Positions 8,698-17,586 of a DNA stretch of 64,000 nt are shown here, one piece after another. Below the pieces are notes generated by a model that searched no databases, was not told the DNA's origin, and saw only the letters and a list, made by a program, of their open reading frames with translations. The DNA comes from Agromyces sp. Marseille-P2726 (GTDB lineage Bacteria > Actinomycetota > Actinomycetes > Actinomycetales > Microbacteriaceae): NCBI RefSeq assembly GCF_902809835.1, contig NZ_CADDWM010000015.1:620001-684000 (forward strand), given 5' to 3'. Position 1 is the first letter of the stretch; the number at the start of each line of letters is the position of its first letter. A program made the translations under genes and the position numbers.

Positions 8698-9662
8698 GCC
8701 GCCCGGTACGCGGGCGGTGCCACGTCGATGAGCGCGCGCGAGACGATATCTTCGGCGGTGACGCCGGAGAACTCGGACTCGGGATCGACGATGATGCGAT
8801 GGGCGAGGACGGGCACGGCGAGGTCGCGCACGTCGTCGGGCGTCACGTACGACCGCCCGTGGGCGATCGCCCAGGTCTTCACCGTTCGTGCGAGCGCGAG
8901 CGCGCCGCGCATGCTCACCCCGAGCGCGGAATCGCCGTGCTCGCGGGTCGCCGACACGATCTCGTTGAGATACGACAGCCCCGCGGCATCCACGTGCACT
9001 TCCGAGGCGAGCTGGGCCATCGTCGTGACCGAGCTCGAGGCGATGATCGGCGCGACCTTCGACGCGCGGGCGCGGTTCGCCGAATCGAGCAGCAGCGTCA
9101 CCGCCGTGTCGTGGTCTGGGTACCCGAGCGACGTCTTGATAAGGAACCGGTCGAGCTGCGCCTCGGGCAGCGAGTAGGTGCCGGCCTGCTCCACCGGGTT
9201 CTGAGTCGCGATGACCATGAACGGCGAGCCCACCTCGTAGCTCTGGCCGTCGACGGTGACCCGCCCCTCCTCCATGACCTCGAGGAGCGCCGACTGCGTC
9301 TTCGGGCTCGCCCGGTTGATCTCGTCGGCGAGCACGATCGACGCGAAGATCGGCCCGCGGTGGAACTCGAATCGCCCCTTGCCCTGGTCGTAGATCGTCA
9401 CGCCCGTGACATCCGAGGGCAGCAGGTCGGGCGTGAACTGGATGCGGGAGTTCGTGCCGTCGAGCGTGTTGGCGAGCGCCTTGGCGAGCACGGTCTTGCC
9501 GGTGCCGGGGAAGTCCTCGAGCAGCACGTGCCCGTCGGAGAGCAGTGCCGTGAGCACGAGCTCGATGACGTCGCGCTTGCCGAGGATCGCGCGGTCGACG
9601 TTGTCGACGAGCTTCGAGAAGGCGTCCTGGAACCAGAGCGCCTGTTCTTGTGTCACTGCCAT
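8694..9662 (-). CDS. MoxR-family AAA+ ATPase
   Basis: A 322-aa AAA+ ATPase. Walker A is EDFPGTGKTVLAKAL, Walker B is ASIVLADEINRASPKTQ, and sensor-type segments follow (VIATQNPVEQAGTYSLPEA). MoxR proteins are chaperone-like ATPases that activate or insert cofactors into vWA-type partners, here most likely the adjacent DUF58 protein. ATG 9662 is preceded by GGAGA; longer in-frame extensions read into the gene upstream and are not credible. The gene sits between the giant Ig-repeat protein and DUF58, separated from the former by 70 bp. Confidence 0.92.
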   Translation of the reverse strand: MAVTQEQALWFQDAFSKLVDNVDRAILGKRDVIELVLTALLSDGHVLLEDFPGTGKTVLAKALANTLDGTNSRIQFTPDLLPSDVTGVTIYDQGKGRFEFHRGPIFASIVLADEINRASPKTQSALLEVMEEGRVTVDGQSYEVGSPFMVIATQNPVEQAGTYSLPEAQLDRFLIKTSLGYPDHDTAVTLLLDSANRARASKVAPIIASSSVTTMAQLASEVHVDAAGLSYLNEIVSATREHGDSALGVSMRGALALARTVKTWAIAHGRSYVTPDDVRDLAVPVLAHRIIVDPESEFSGVTAEDIVSRALIDVAPPAYRAA

Positions 9663-9732
9663 GATCGGGTCTCCATCGTTTCGAGTTCGTTCACAAGCGG
9701 ATGCCAGGCGAGTGGCCGTGGCGTCGGCCCGC

Positions 9733-12700
9733 TCAACTGCATTGGCCGGGCGCAAGGTTGTTCCACTGGGCGCCGGAGATGATGTTCGTGCGCGAGATGC
9801 TCGACGGTCCGTCGATAGCAACCCAGATCTGGGCCTCGTGCCGGATGCCCAGCCAGTTCTGCAGTCGCTGGCTCCCGTCGCCGCCGATGCTGAACGTCTC
9901 TCGGTAGAACGCGCTCGAGTCGCCGTCGAGCGACGTGTACATCGTGTGGCCGCCACTGCTGAAGTTCTGGTACCGGACCACGACGGCGTGCCCACCACCG
10001 CTCGCGGTTCCCTTGCAGATCCGGGCGGAGGGTTGCGGCGGCGGCTGGTTCTGCACGCCGACGGTGTCGGAACTGATGGGGCCGGGTGCGCCGCTACCGT
10101 TGTTGACAGCGCGCACGTCGACCCGATGCGAGCCCGCGCCCACGCCGGCGAACGACGTGGATCGCCCGTCGACGTTCTTCCAACCGCCGCCGTCGATGCG
10201 CGCCTGGTAGGTGACGCCACCACCTCCGGTCTCGCTCGGAGCGTTCCACGACACGTCGACGCGGGTGGGCGCGTAGCCCGCGGCGGACGCCTGCACGCCC
10301 CTGGGCTCGCTCGGGGTTCCGTACGGCGTCCGCGACGCGGAGCGCGCCGACCACTCTCCCCAGCCGATTCCGTTGTGCGCCCGAACGGCGAAGGTGTAGG
10401 CCGTTCCGTTCGTGAGTCCGCCGATCCCCTGGTTCGTGCCGGCTGCCGTCGCGGGGAAGTCCCGGATCGCCCCGTTGACGTCGACCTGGTACGCGTCGAT
10501 CTGGGAATTGTTGTTCGCCGGCGCCGTCCACCTGATGGTCACGGTCCGATCCCCGGAACCCTGGATGCTCGGCGGCGCCGGCCGATCGGGCTCGTCGCGC
10601 ACCGTGACGATGATGCGTCCCTGCACCTCCCGGGCGGGATCACGCGTACCATCCTGGATGCGGTAGATCACGCTCAGCGTGCCGGTGAAACCGGACCCAG
10701 TGCGCACCGTCACGTCGGATGCCGTGAAGCTCGCGGATGCGGCGGTCCCGACATCCGCCTGGTCGATCCTCGCGTCGACCACGCGAAGCGGGCTGTCTGG
10801 CGCGAAGGGGTTGAAGTCGTTCGCGAGCACAGCGACCGTTCGGGAGTCGCTGCGCTGCAGCTCGACGGCGTCGTCGTTCGCCCTCGGCAGTGCCCGAGTC
10901 GATGACACGACGCTCACGTCGACGTACCCGGGCACCGTGAACTCGTTGAACCTCACGTCGAAGGTGATCCTCGCGCTGGTTCCCGGTTGCACGCCGAGCG
11001 GCGAAGACACCCGCAGGATCGAACCCTCGACGATCTGCGCCTGGATGTCGGCCGACGCGCCGCCGAGGTTCGAGTAGGTGATCCGCTCGATGTTGTCGGG
11101 GTTGGGCTGATCGCTCGAGGCGCGCAGGTCGACGTCGAGCGGCCCCTCGCCGGCCTCGATGGTCTCGCTGCGCGGCGTGAAGGTCGGCGGGGTGTCGTTG
11201 AAGTCGGGATCGCCGACGGTGATGGGGATGGTGAGGATCGCGGTCCGCCCGATCGGGTCGGTGGCGCTCTTGCCGTCGGTCACCTCGAAGGTGAGGGATG
11301 CCGCGCCGCGGTAGTCCTGCGCGGGCACGAACTGCAGCGCCGTGCCGCTCACCATCGCCGCCTCGCGCGCGTTGGTCGCCGATGCCGAGAGGATCAGCGC
11401 CGGATTGCCGGACGGCACGACGACGAGGTCGTCGACGTTCCAGCTGATCCGGCCGTTCATGGGCACGATGACCTCGCCGATGTCGGCGAGGTACGGCGCG
11501 GGGAACTTCGCCTTCTCCTCGGCCGCGAGCTCCTCGGGCGTCTTCGGCCGCTGCGTCTCCTCGACGGTGTCATCGCCCGAGGGCACGGCCGGAACGATCA
11601 CGAACGCCATCGCCGAGAGGTCGTCGATGTCGTTCGTCAGGCGGTAGGCGACCGCGAAACGCTCGCGGCCGGGCGTGACCTCGATGCTGCCGTCGGGTGC
11701 CACCTCGGCTCGCCCGGCGTTGGGGCCCTCGACGCTCACCACCAGGTCTTCGACGAGCCCGCCCGGATTCGTGGCATCGGCGAGCGGCGTGACCGTCACC
11801 GGCTCGCCGTCGACCACCTGCTCTGGCTCGATCACCTGGTCTTCGGCCGTTGGTGGATCGATGACGGCGTCGTTCGTGACGGCCACTTGGAGGAACGCGG
11901 TGTCGGCGCCGCCGTGGCCGTTCGAGATCTCGTAGCGGATCGTGTACGCCGCCTCCTGCTCGGGTGCCATGACGACGATGCGTCGTCGATCCCGGATCTC
12001 GGCCTCGATTCCCTCGTCGACGTCGGGGAGGTCGACGACGCTGAGGCTGAATCCGCTGGGATCGGAGTCGTTCAGCAGCACCTCGACCGATGCGGTGCGT
12101 CCGGGCCTCATCTCGATCGTGTCGTCGACCGCGGTGGGCGGCAGCTGCACGACGGGCCGCGGGATCACGCCGATGCGTATCGTGCCCTCGGCCGTGGCCC
12201 CGAGCGTGTCGCGCAGCTCGTAGGTGAACGAGTCGGTGCCCGCGGAGCCGGAGAAGGCCTCGTACGTCAGCGAGGTGCTCGTGCGCTCGATCACGCGACC
12301 GAGGTTGGGCGGCGCCGAGATGCCGGTGAGGGTCACGGAGTCGCCGTCGGGGTCGAGCTGGTCGAGCGGGATGTCGATCTTCACGGCCGAGCCCGCGAAG
12401 GTGCGCGACGTGAGCGGGGTCGGCAGCGGTGCGCGGTTCTCCCCGGCATCCTTCGCGACCACGGTGAAGCTCACCGTGGCACGAGCCGACTGCTCGTAGT
12501 CGTCGGCGACCGTGTAGACGACCGAGTACACGCCGGCGCTCTCGGGCGCCTGGAATCGCACGGCATCGTCGTCGACGAAGGCGAGTCCGTCGGGCGTGCT
12601 GAGGTCGGCCAGCTCGGGCAGCACGTGGATCTGCGCGGCATCGGGGTGGTAGTCGTTCTCGAGTACGGGAACGGTCACGATGTCGCCGGCCCGCACGATC

Positions 12701-15063
12701 GCGCCGTCGTCGACGGCGACGGGCGGCTGGTGCTTCACGAGCGGGGGAACCGGCACGACGGTGACCGTCGCCGTCGAGGAGTTCACGCCGTCGGACACCG
12801 TGTAGCTGAACTGCAGTTGCCGGTCGAGCGCCTGCGACGCCGTGACCCGCGTGACGGTGTTCGTGAGGATCTCGACCGACACCAGTCCCTCGGTGGCCGA
12901 GTCGTCGATCGACTGCACCGCGAGCACGCGACCCGACGGCGACACGTCGTTGGCGAGCACGGGCACCGTCAGGGGCTCGCCCGGCCGGAGGTACGCCGTG
13001 TCCTTCACGGCGATGGGCGGCGGTGCCTCGGCGGGTTGCTCCACGACCTGCACCCGCAGCAGGCCTTTGCTCACCGACGCACCAGCGCCGAGGTTGTACA
13101 GCAGGACGTACTCCCCCGCGACATTGCTCGAGAACGCGATCGTGCCCCGCTCGACGTTGGGCGTGATCGTGGCGTTCTCGGGGATCTCGTCGACGCCGAG
13201 CAGCTCGAGGCCGGCGCCCGAGGGCGACAGGTCGTTCGCGAGCGGCTCGATGAGCTCGGTCTCGCCGAGGAACACCTGCGCGAAGTCGGGTGTGCCGATG
13301 GGGTTCAGCGTTCCGGTCGGTTTCACGTCGACCACGAGTGTTCCCGAGGCGGTCGCCCGGCCGTCGGAGACCGTGAACTGCACCTCCTTCTGGCCGAGCT
13401 CGGCCGAGCGGTGCTCGAAGGTCACGTACCCGTCGGGGCTCGAACGCACGGCGTCGCCGCCGGTCGGCGACGCGTTCACCAGGTAGAGGTCGTCGCCATC
13501 CGGGTCGTTCCAGTCGCCGAGCACGTTGTACGAGAGCTGCTGCCCCTGCTCGACGCTGATGGCGCCCGAGCGCATCGAGGTCGGGGCGGCGTTCTCGCTC
13601 TCGGGCACGACACGGACGTTGACGGATGCCTCGGCCACGCCGCCGCGGCCGTCGTCGACCGAGTACCGGAAGGAGACGGTGCCGGCGGCACCCTCGGCGG
13701 GCGAGAACTGCAGCGCCCTGCCGCCGTCGATGAGCTCGAGCCGACCCGCCGCATCCGAGATCTCGGTCGTTCCGGCCACCGTCAGCACATCGCCGTCGGG
13801 ATCGGTGTCGTTCTCGAGCACCTCGAGGATCGTCGTGCGTCCGGGGCGCACGCCGTAGTCGTCGTCGCGTGCCACCGGCGGCCGGTTCACGTCGGTGCGC
13901 TCGGCGAGCGTGTCCTCGAAGGTCTGCTGGGAGCTCTTCTCGTCGCCCTCCAGCTCGTCGCTCTCTTCGGGAGGCGTGACCTCCTCCCAGTTGTCGACCA
14001 GGCGCAGGTCGGAGTCGACGAGCCACGAGTTGCCGTTCGTCAGGTTGTTCAGCACGATCACGTCGCGGTTGACGCGGAACTCGAGGTGCGAGCCGGCGGT
14101 GGGCTGCTCGATCGAGACGGCCCTCGGCTCCTCGCCGTCGCAGACGGCCAGGTAGCTCCCGGTCGGTGCCCAGGCACCGTGGATGCATTCGCCGAGCCGC
14201 ACCGGGGCCGCGACCTCGTCACCCGAGGTCGCCGCGGCATCCGCCCCGTTCTCGATGAGGCGCGCCTCACCGCCGTCGAGCGGCGCGTCGATCAGGCCCG
14301 ATCCCGTCGCGAGCACGACGCGGTCACGCTCGGGACCCGACTGCTGGAGCCGCAGGGCCGGCTCGGGCAGCTCGATCGCGCGCCCGTCGACGATGATCGC
14401 GTCGGCCCCGACATCGAAGACGACGGCGCGTTCGCCGACCGCCGCGAGCTGGTGTCGACCGAGCGACGGCAATTCGGATTTCTCGGGGTCGTCGCCGTCG
14501 CGCCGCAGGGTGATGAGCTCGCCATCGCCGGGCGACGTGGCGAAGACGGTGCCGTCGGCGCTGACGGCCACCTGCGCCCGGTCATCGAGCTCGGCGACGG
14601 GTTCGCTGCCGCGGAAGTCGAACGACAACTCGCCGCCCGCCGGCACGCGCCAGAGCTCGCCCTTCGGTGACAGCACCGCGAGGATGTCGCCGCCGTAGGC
14701 GACCTTCGACGCCGGCGGCACGTCGATCCGCTGCACGAGGGTCGTGAACGACGGATCGATGCGCTCGAGCGAGCCGACGCTCGGGTCGAACAGGAACGCG
14801 TCGTCGCCGTTCTGGAAGACGTCGATCTCGTTCGTCGCGGTCGCCACGGCCGCGTCCAGTTCCTCGATCTGGCGGTTGAGGCGCCCGGCCAGCAGCTCCT
14901 CGGCGTTGGTGACCCAGACCTCCCGGGCGCGCAGGTCGGGATCGGTGACCGGGAACCCCTGGTGCAGCACCGCGATTCCGAGCGGCACGCCGACGAGCAC
15001 CGCCAGCGCGGTCGCCGACGCGACCTGCTTGCGACCACGCGCCCAGGACGTGAAGGTACCCAC
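9733..15063 (-). CDS. large exported protein with tandem Ig/cadherin-like repeats and two FN3 domains
   Basis: A 1776-aa surface protein. A single N-terminal membrane segment (residues about 12-32) is followed by a beta-propeller-like region (about 60-370). Then come around eleven Ig/cadherin-like modules of 90-100 aa, many opening with PPxAxDDxxxxRPG and containing VLxNDxDP. Two fibronectin type III domains follow, and then a C-terminal domain of about 110 aa (RICKGTASGGGHAV to the end) that I do not recognise, with two cysteines near its edges. I chose GTG 15063, with GGGGAG 7 nt upstream, over ATG 15102. Related proteins in Actinobacteria are encoded with MoxR, DUF58, PP2C, FHA and kinase genes, as here. 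Adhesion or wall attachment is plausible but unproven. Confidence 0.85.
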   Translation of the reverse strand: MGTFTSWARGRKQVASATALAVLVGVPLGIAVLHQGFPVTDPDLRAREVWVTNAEELLAGRLNRQIEELDAAVATATNEIDVFQNGDDAFLFDPSVGSLERIDPSFTTLVQRIDVPPASKVAYGGDILAVLSPKGELWRVPAGGELSFDFRGSEPVAELDDRAQVAVSADGTVFATSPGDGELITLRRDGDDPEKSELPSLGRHQLAAVGERAVVFDVGADAIIVDGRAIELPEPALRLQQSGPERDRVVLATGSGLIDAPLDGGEARLIENGADAAATSGDEVAAPVRLGECIHGAWAPTGSYLAVCDGEEPRAVSIEQPTAGSHLEFRVNRDVIVLNNLTNGNSWLVDSDLRLVDNWEEVTPPEESDELEGDEKSSQQTFEDTLAERTDVNRPPVARDDDYGVRPGRTTILEVLENDTDPDGDVLTVAGTTEISDAAGRLELIDGGRALQFSPAEGAAGTVSFRYSVDDGRGGVAEASVNVRVVPESENAAPTSMRSGAISVEQGQQLSYNVLGDWNDPDGDDLYLVNASPTGGDAVRSSPDGYVTFEHRSAELGQKEVQFTVSDGRATASGTLVVDVKPTGTLNPIGTPDFAQVFLGETELIEPLANDLSPSGAGLELLGVDEIPENATITPNVERGTIAFSSNVAGEYVLLYNLGAGASVSKGLLRVQVVEQPAEAPPPIAVKDTAYLRPGEPLTVPVLANDVSPSGRVLAVQSIDDSATEGLVSVEILTNTVTRVTASQALDRQLQFSYTVSDGVNSSTATVTVVPVPPLVKHQPPVAVDDGAIVRAGDIVTVPVLENDYHPDAAQIHVLPELADLSTPDGLAFVDDDAVRFQAPESAGVYSVVYTVADDYEQSARATVSFTVVAKDAGENRAPLPTPLTSRTFAGSAVKIDIPLDQLDPDGDSVTLTGISAPPNLGRVIERTSTSLTYEAFSGSAGTDSFTYELRDTLGATAEGTIRIGVIPRPVVQLPPTAVDDTIEMRPGRTASVEVLLNDSDPSGFSLSVVDLPDVDEGIEAEIRDRRRIVVMAPEQEAAYTIRYEISNGHGGADTAFLQVAVTNDAVIDPPTAEDQVIEPEQVVDGEPVTVTPLADATNPGGLVEDLVVSVEGPNAGRAEVAPDGSIEVTPGRERFAVAYRLTNDIDDLSAMAFVIVPAVPSGDDTVEETQRPKTPEELAAEEKAKFPAPYLADIGEVIVPMNGRISWNVDDLVVVPSGNPALILSASATNAREAAMVSGTALQFVPAQDYRGAASLTFEVTDGKSATDPIGRTAILTIPITVGDPDFNDTPPTFTPRSETIEAGEGPLDVDLRASSDQPNPDNIERITYSNLGGASADIQAQIVEGSILRVSSPLGVQPGTSARITFDVRFNEFTVPGYVDVSVVSSTRALPRANDDAVELQRSDSRTVAVLANDFNPFAPDSPLRVVDARIDQADVGTAASASFTASDVTVRTGSGFTGTLSVIYRIQDGTRDPAREVQGRIIVTVRDEPDRPAPPSIQGSGDRTVTIRWTAPANNNSQIDAYQVDVNGAIRDFPATAAGTNQGIGGLTNGTAYTFAVRAHNGIGWGEWSARSASRTPYGTPSEPRGVQASAAGYAPTRVDVSWNAPSETGGGGVTYQARIDGGGWKNVDGRSTSFAGVGAGSHRVDVRAVNNGSGAPGPISSDTVGVQNQPPPQPSARICKGTASGGGHAVVVRYQNFSSGGHTMYTSLDGDSSAFYRETFSIGGDGSQRLQNWLGIRHEAQIWVAIDGPSSISRTNIISGAQWNNLAPGQCS

Positions 15064-15108
15064 GCTCAACTCCCCAGGACGAAATCGCTCGATCGCACGC
15101 AATGGAAA

Positions 15109-15129
15109 TCCGACCGCTCGGCGGTCGGA
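15109..15129 (-). terminator. Rho-independent terminator-like hairpin
   Basis: A perfect 8-bp stem (TCCGACCG/CGGTCGGA) with a 5-nt loop, followed on the minus strand by ATTTCC. It lies between the FHA-HTH gene and the giant Ig/FN3 gene, so it probably separates the regulatory half (PP2C, FHA, kinase, FHA-HTH) from the structural half of the block, or causes partial termination. Confidence 0.6.
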
Positions 15130-15220
15130 CGGCTTTCACGCTAACACGCGATCCGATGCCCTCGAAATGGGCACATCTCCCCATCACGATGCGTCGCCGT
15201 GCCGCGTCGTCCCGTGCGCC

Positions 15221-15922
15221 TCAGCCCTCGTCGCCCGCGTCACCGTCGAGCAGCGACAGGTCGTCGACGCTCACGAGACGGGTGGCGACCGCGTACTCGA
15301 CGAGCCTCGCCCGCCGATTGGTCGCGAGCTTTCCACGGCCTCCACGCAGTCCGTCGACGCCGATCTTGTCGAGCTTCTCGCACACGTTGTCGAGCTTGCG
15401 GTTGAACGTCGTCATGCTCCAACCGAGGCGTGCCGCCGCTTCGGCTGAAGTGGGCACCGTGGCCCTTCCGGCCGCAGGGGCACGCAGCAGGTGCTCGGAA
15501 AGCGCGACGACGAGCTGACGCTGGGTCTTGGTGAGTGTCACGGGCAGGATCGTGGTGCCGCCGTCATCGGGCCGAGCGGTGAGCGACGTGTTGTAGAAGT
15601 CCTCCTCGGCATGCACCGTGAAGTCGTAGGTCGTCGACCCGGCGCTGAACATGACATGCACCGTCTGGAACACCAGCGGGAGCTTGGCACCGGGCGCCAC
15701 CCAGGCCTGCACGCTCCCCGTGGCATCCGACACCGTGGCAGACAGCAGTTGCCCGACGTTCGAGAGCCACCAGAGCCCGAACTCCGACGAGAGAGTGAGG
15801 AAGGTGCGGTGCAGGTACGGATTGTCGTCGATCGTGAGGTCGGACTCGCGACCGATCGTGAACGGCTCGCCCGCCTCGACGGTGTACCACTCGCCGCAGA
15901 ACTCGACGCGCAGCGGCCTCAT
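15221..15922 (-). CDS. FHA domain protein with C-terminal helix-turn-helix-like region
   Basis: A 233-aa protein. The first ~90 residues form an FHA-like domain (FTIGRESDLTIDDNPYLHR, with Arg, Asn and His-Arg in the usual loops). The last ~90 residues look like a DNA-binding domain: LTKTQRQLVVALSEHLL, then SAEAAARLGWSMTTFNRKLD, which reads as a helix-turn-helix, then a basic GRGKLATNRRARLVEYA. This suggests a phosphopeptide-controlled transcription factor, in principle analogous to EmbR with PknH. It overlaps the kinase stop by 4 bp (ATGA), making the kinase its obvious input. The DNA target is unknown; a terminator-like hairpin follows the gene. Confidence 0.75.
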   Translation of the reverse strand: MRPLRVEFCGEWYTVEAGEPFTIGRESDLTIDDNPYLHRTFLTLSSEFGLWWLSNVGQLLSATVSDATGSVQAWVAPGAKLPLVFQTVHVMFSAGSTTYDFTVHAEEDFYNTSLTARPDDGGTTILPVTLTKTQRQLVVALSEHLLRAPAAGRATVPTSAEAAARLGWSMTTFNRKLDNVCEKLDKIGVDGLRGGRGKLATNRRARLVEYAVATRLVSVDDLSLLDGDAGDEG

Positions 15923-17586
15923 GGCGTGCACCCCGTCACCGGCTCCGAGGTCTTGCTGCCTCGCTGCACCTGCACGTCGATGCAGACCCGCTCCCCTGCG
16001 GTCACCCCGGGGATGACGATCTCGGGACCCTCGGCCACTTCGATCGAGCCCGAGCCGTCGGCACGCTGCCACCGGTAGCGGTCGCCGTCCTCGGCGGCGT
16101 CGTGTGAAACGGGGAAGGCGACGGTCGTGCCGTCGGCCGACCGCACGCCCGCCTCGACCACCGGCATCGGGACGGTGGCCGCGATGATGGCGTCCTCGCC
16201 GGCCGGAGCAGGCGTCGGTTCGGGCGAGCCCTGTTGGAGCGTCCCGGAGAGCGCGACGGCGATGCCGACGGAGGCGACCACGACGACGGATGCCGCGACG
16301 CCGACGATCGCGCCGACCCGGGAGCGTCGGGCGGGCACCGCGGCCCGTGCGGCATCCGCATCGGCCAGCCCCGCCTCCGCCGCGGGAGGGGCGGTGCGCG
16401 CGGCGGCACGTGCCACGGTCTGGTCGACCGGGTCCGCCGACGGGTGCGCAGCCGACGGTGCTCGGAGCACGGTGCCCTCGTCGACGGAGCGGGGCGCCGC
16501 CATCGGCTGCGCGGCGATCGGCATCGGCGTGCGGGCACGCGTCGCGTCCTGGTCGCTCGCTGCGGGAGCGGTTCGCGGCTGGGCGTCGACCGAGCGCACC
16601 GCGCGGGCGCGGGTCGCGTCGTCATCGTCATCGTCATCGTCATCGGCGAACGTGTCGCGACCGGTCTCGAGGTTCGGGACCTCGATCGTCGTGGCGGCGT
16701 ATCCGAGCTCGAGTTCGACCCGCTGGAGTGCTCGTGCGAACTCGATCGCACTGGGATACCGGTCTTCCCGTCGCGTCGCCATGCCCTTGGCGAGCACGGC
16801 GGCGAGGCTGCGCGGCACGTCGGAGCGATCCATCGGCGTGACCGCGCCACGCTCGATGCGTCCGATCAGGTCGAGGGACCCGTTGGGTCGTCCGGGGATC
16901 TCGAACGGCGTCCGCCCGGCGAGCAGCGTGTGCACGGTCGCCGCGAGCGAGAACACATCGCTGCGCTGATCGGGCTTCGGGTCGTCCTCGAACATCTCGG
17001 GCGGCGACCAGGGCACGCTCATGCCCACCGCCGACTGCCCCGACGAGGTGGACGAGGCGTCGGGCGGCTCGGTCATCGTGTGCACCGGCAGCTCGCCCTC
17101 GAGGTTCGACGAGATGCCGAAGTCGGTGAGCGCGGGCCATCCGTAGTCGTTCGTGAGCACGTTGGCCGGCTTGATGTCGCGGTGCAGGATGCCGGCGGCG
17201 TGCGCCGTGGCGACGGCGCCGGCGAGCCGGATGCCGGTACGAAGTGCGTCCTCGACGACGAAGCGCTCACGCTTGTACTGCTCGGCGAGGCTGGGCCCGG
17301 AGCAGTACTCCATCACGAAATACGGTCGTCCATCGGTCGAGACGTCGGCGTGGAAGATCGTGACGATGAACGGGTGCGCCGAGAGCTGCGCCATGAGATT
17401 CGCCTCGGCGACGAACTGGGCCCGCGTGTCGCGCCCGAGCTCCTCGGTGAGCAGCACCTTCACGGCGACCTTGCGTCGCGGCAGTCGCTGCTCGTAGAGG
17501 AACACGTCGGCGAAGCCCCCCGACCCCAGCAGGCGGACTGGAGTGTACCCGGGCAGCTCGGGAGGACTCGAAGGAGCTCGGCGCAT
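15919..17586 (-). CDS. serine/threonine protein kinase, membrane-anchored
   Basis: A 555-aa Hanks-type kinase. The Gly-rich loop is LGSGGFADVF (21-29), the ATP lysine K43 (VAVKVL), the catalytic loop HRDIKPANVL (Asp137) and DFG at 155-157; the APE motif appears as SPPE. After the kinase domain a low-complexity linker contains nine consecutive Asp residues encoded by near-perfect GATGAC repeats, then Ala/Pro-rich sequence. A single membrane segment near residue 440 (IVGVAASVVVVASVGIAVAL) and a ~100-aa extracytoplasmic domain with two cysteines follow. ATG 17586 overlaps the FHA stop by one base. Its reversal partner is presumably the PP2C encoded upstream. Confidence 0.92.
   Translation of the reverse strand: MRRAPSSPPELPGYTPVRLLGSGGFADVFLYEQRLPRRKVAVKVLLTEELGRDTRAQFVAEANLMAQLSAHPFIVTIFHADVSTDGRPYFVMEYCSGPSLAEQYKRERFVVEDALRTGIRLAGAVATAHAAGILHRDIKPANVLTNDYGWPALTDFGISSNLEGELPVHTMTEPPDASSTSSGQSAVGMSVPWSPPEMFEDDPKPDQRSDVFSLAATVHTLLAGRTPFEIPGRPNGSLDLIGRIERGAVTPMDRSDVPRSLAAVLAKGMATRREDRYPSAIEFARALQRVELELGYAATTIEVPNLETGRDTFADDDDDDDDDATRARAVRSVDAQPRTAPAASDQDATRARTPMPIAAQPMAAPRSVDEGTVLRAPSAAHPSADPVDQTVARAAARTAPPAAEAGLADADAARAAVPARRSRVGAIVGVAASVVVVASVGIAVALSGTLQQGSPEPTPAPAGEDAIIAATVPMPVVEAGVRSADGTTVAFPVSHDAAEDGDRYRWQRADGSGSIEVAEGPEIVIPGVTAGERVCIDVQVQRGSKTSEPVTGCTP

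Noticed and set aside
10987..14670. 1227-codon open frame on the plus strand
   Set aside because: It is the antisense shadow of the Ig/FN3 gene; high GC at third positions removes stops on the opposite strand. Its translation is Arg/Gly/Asp/Val-rich without domains.
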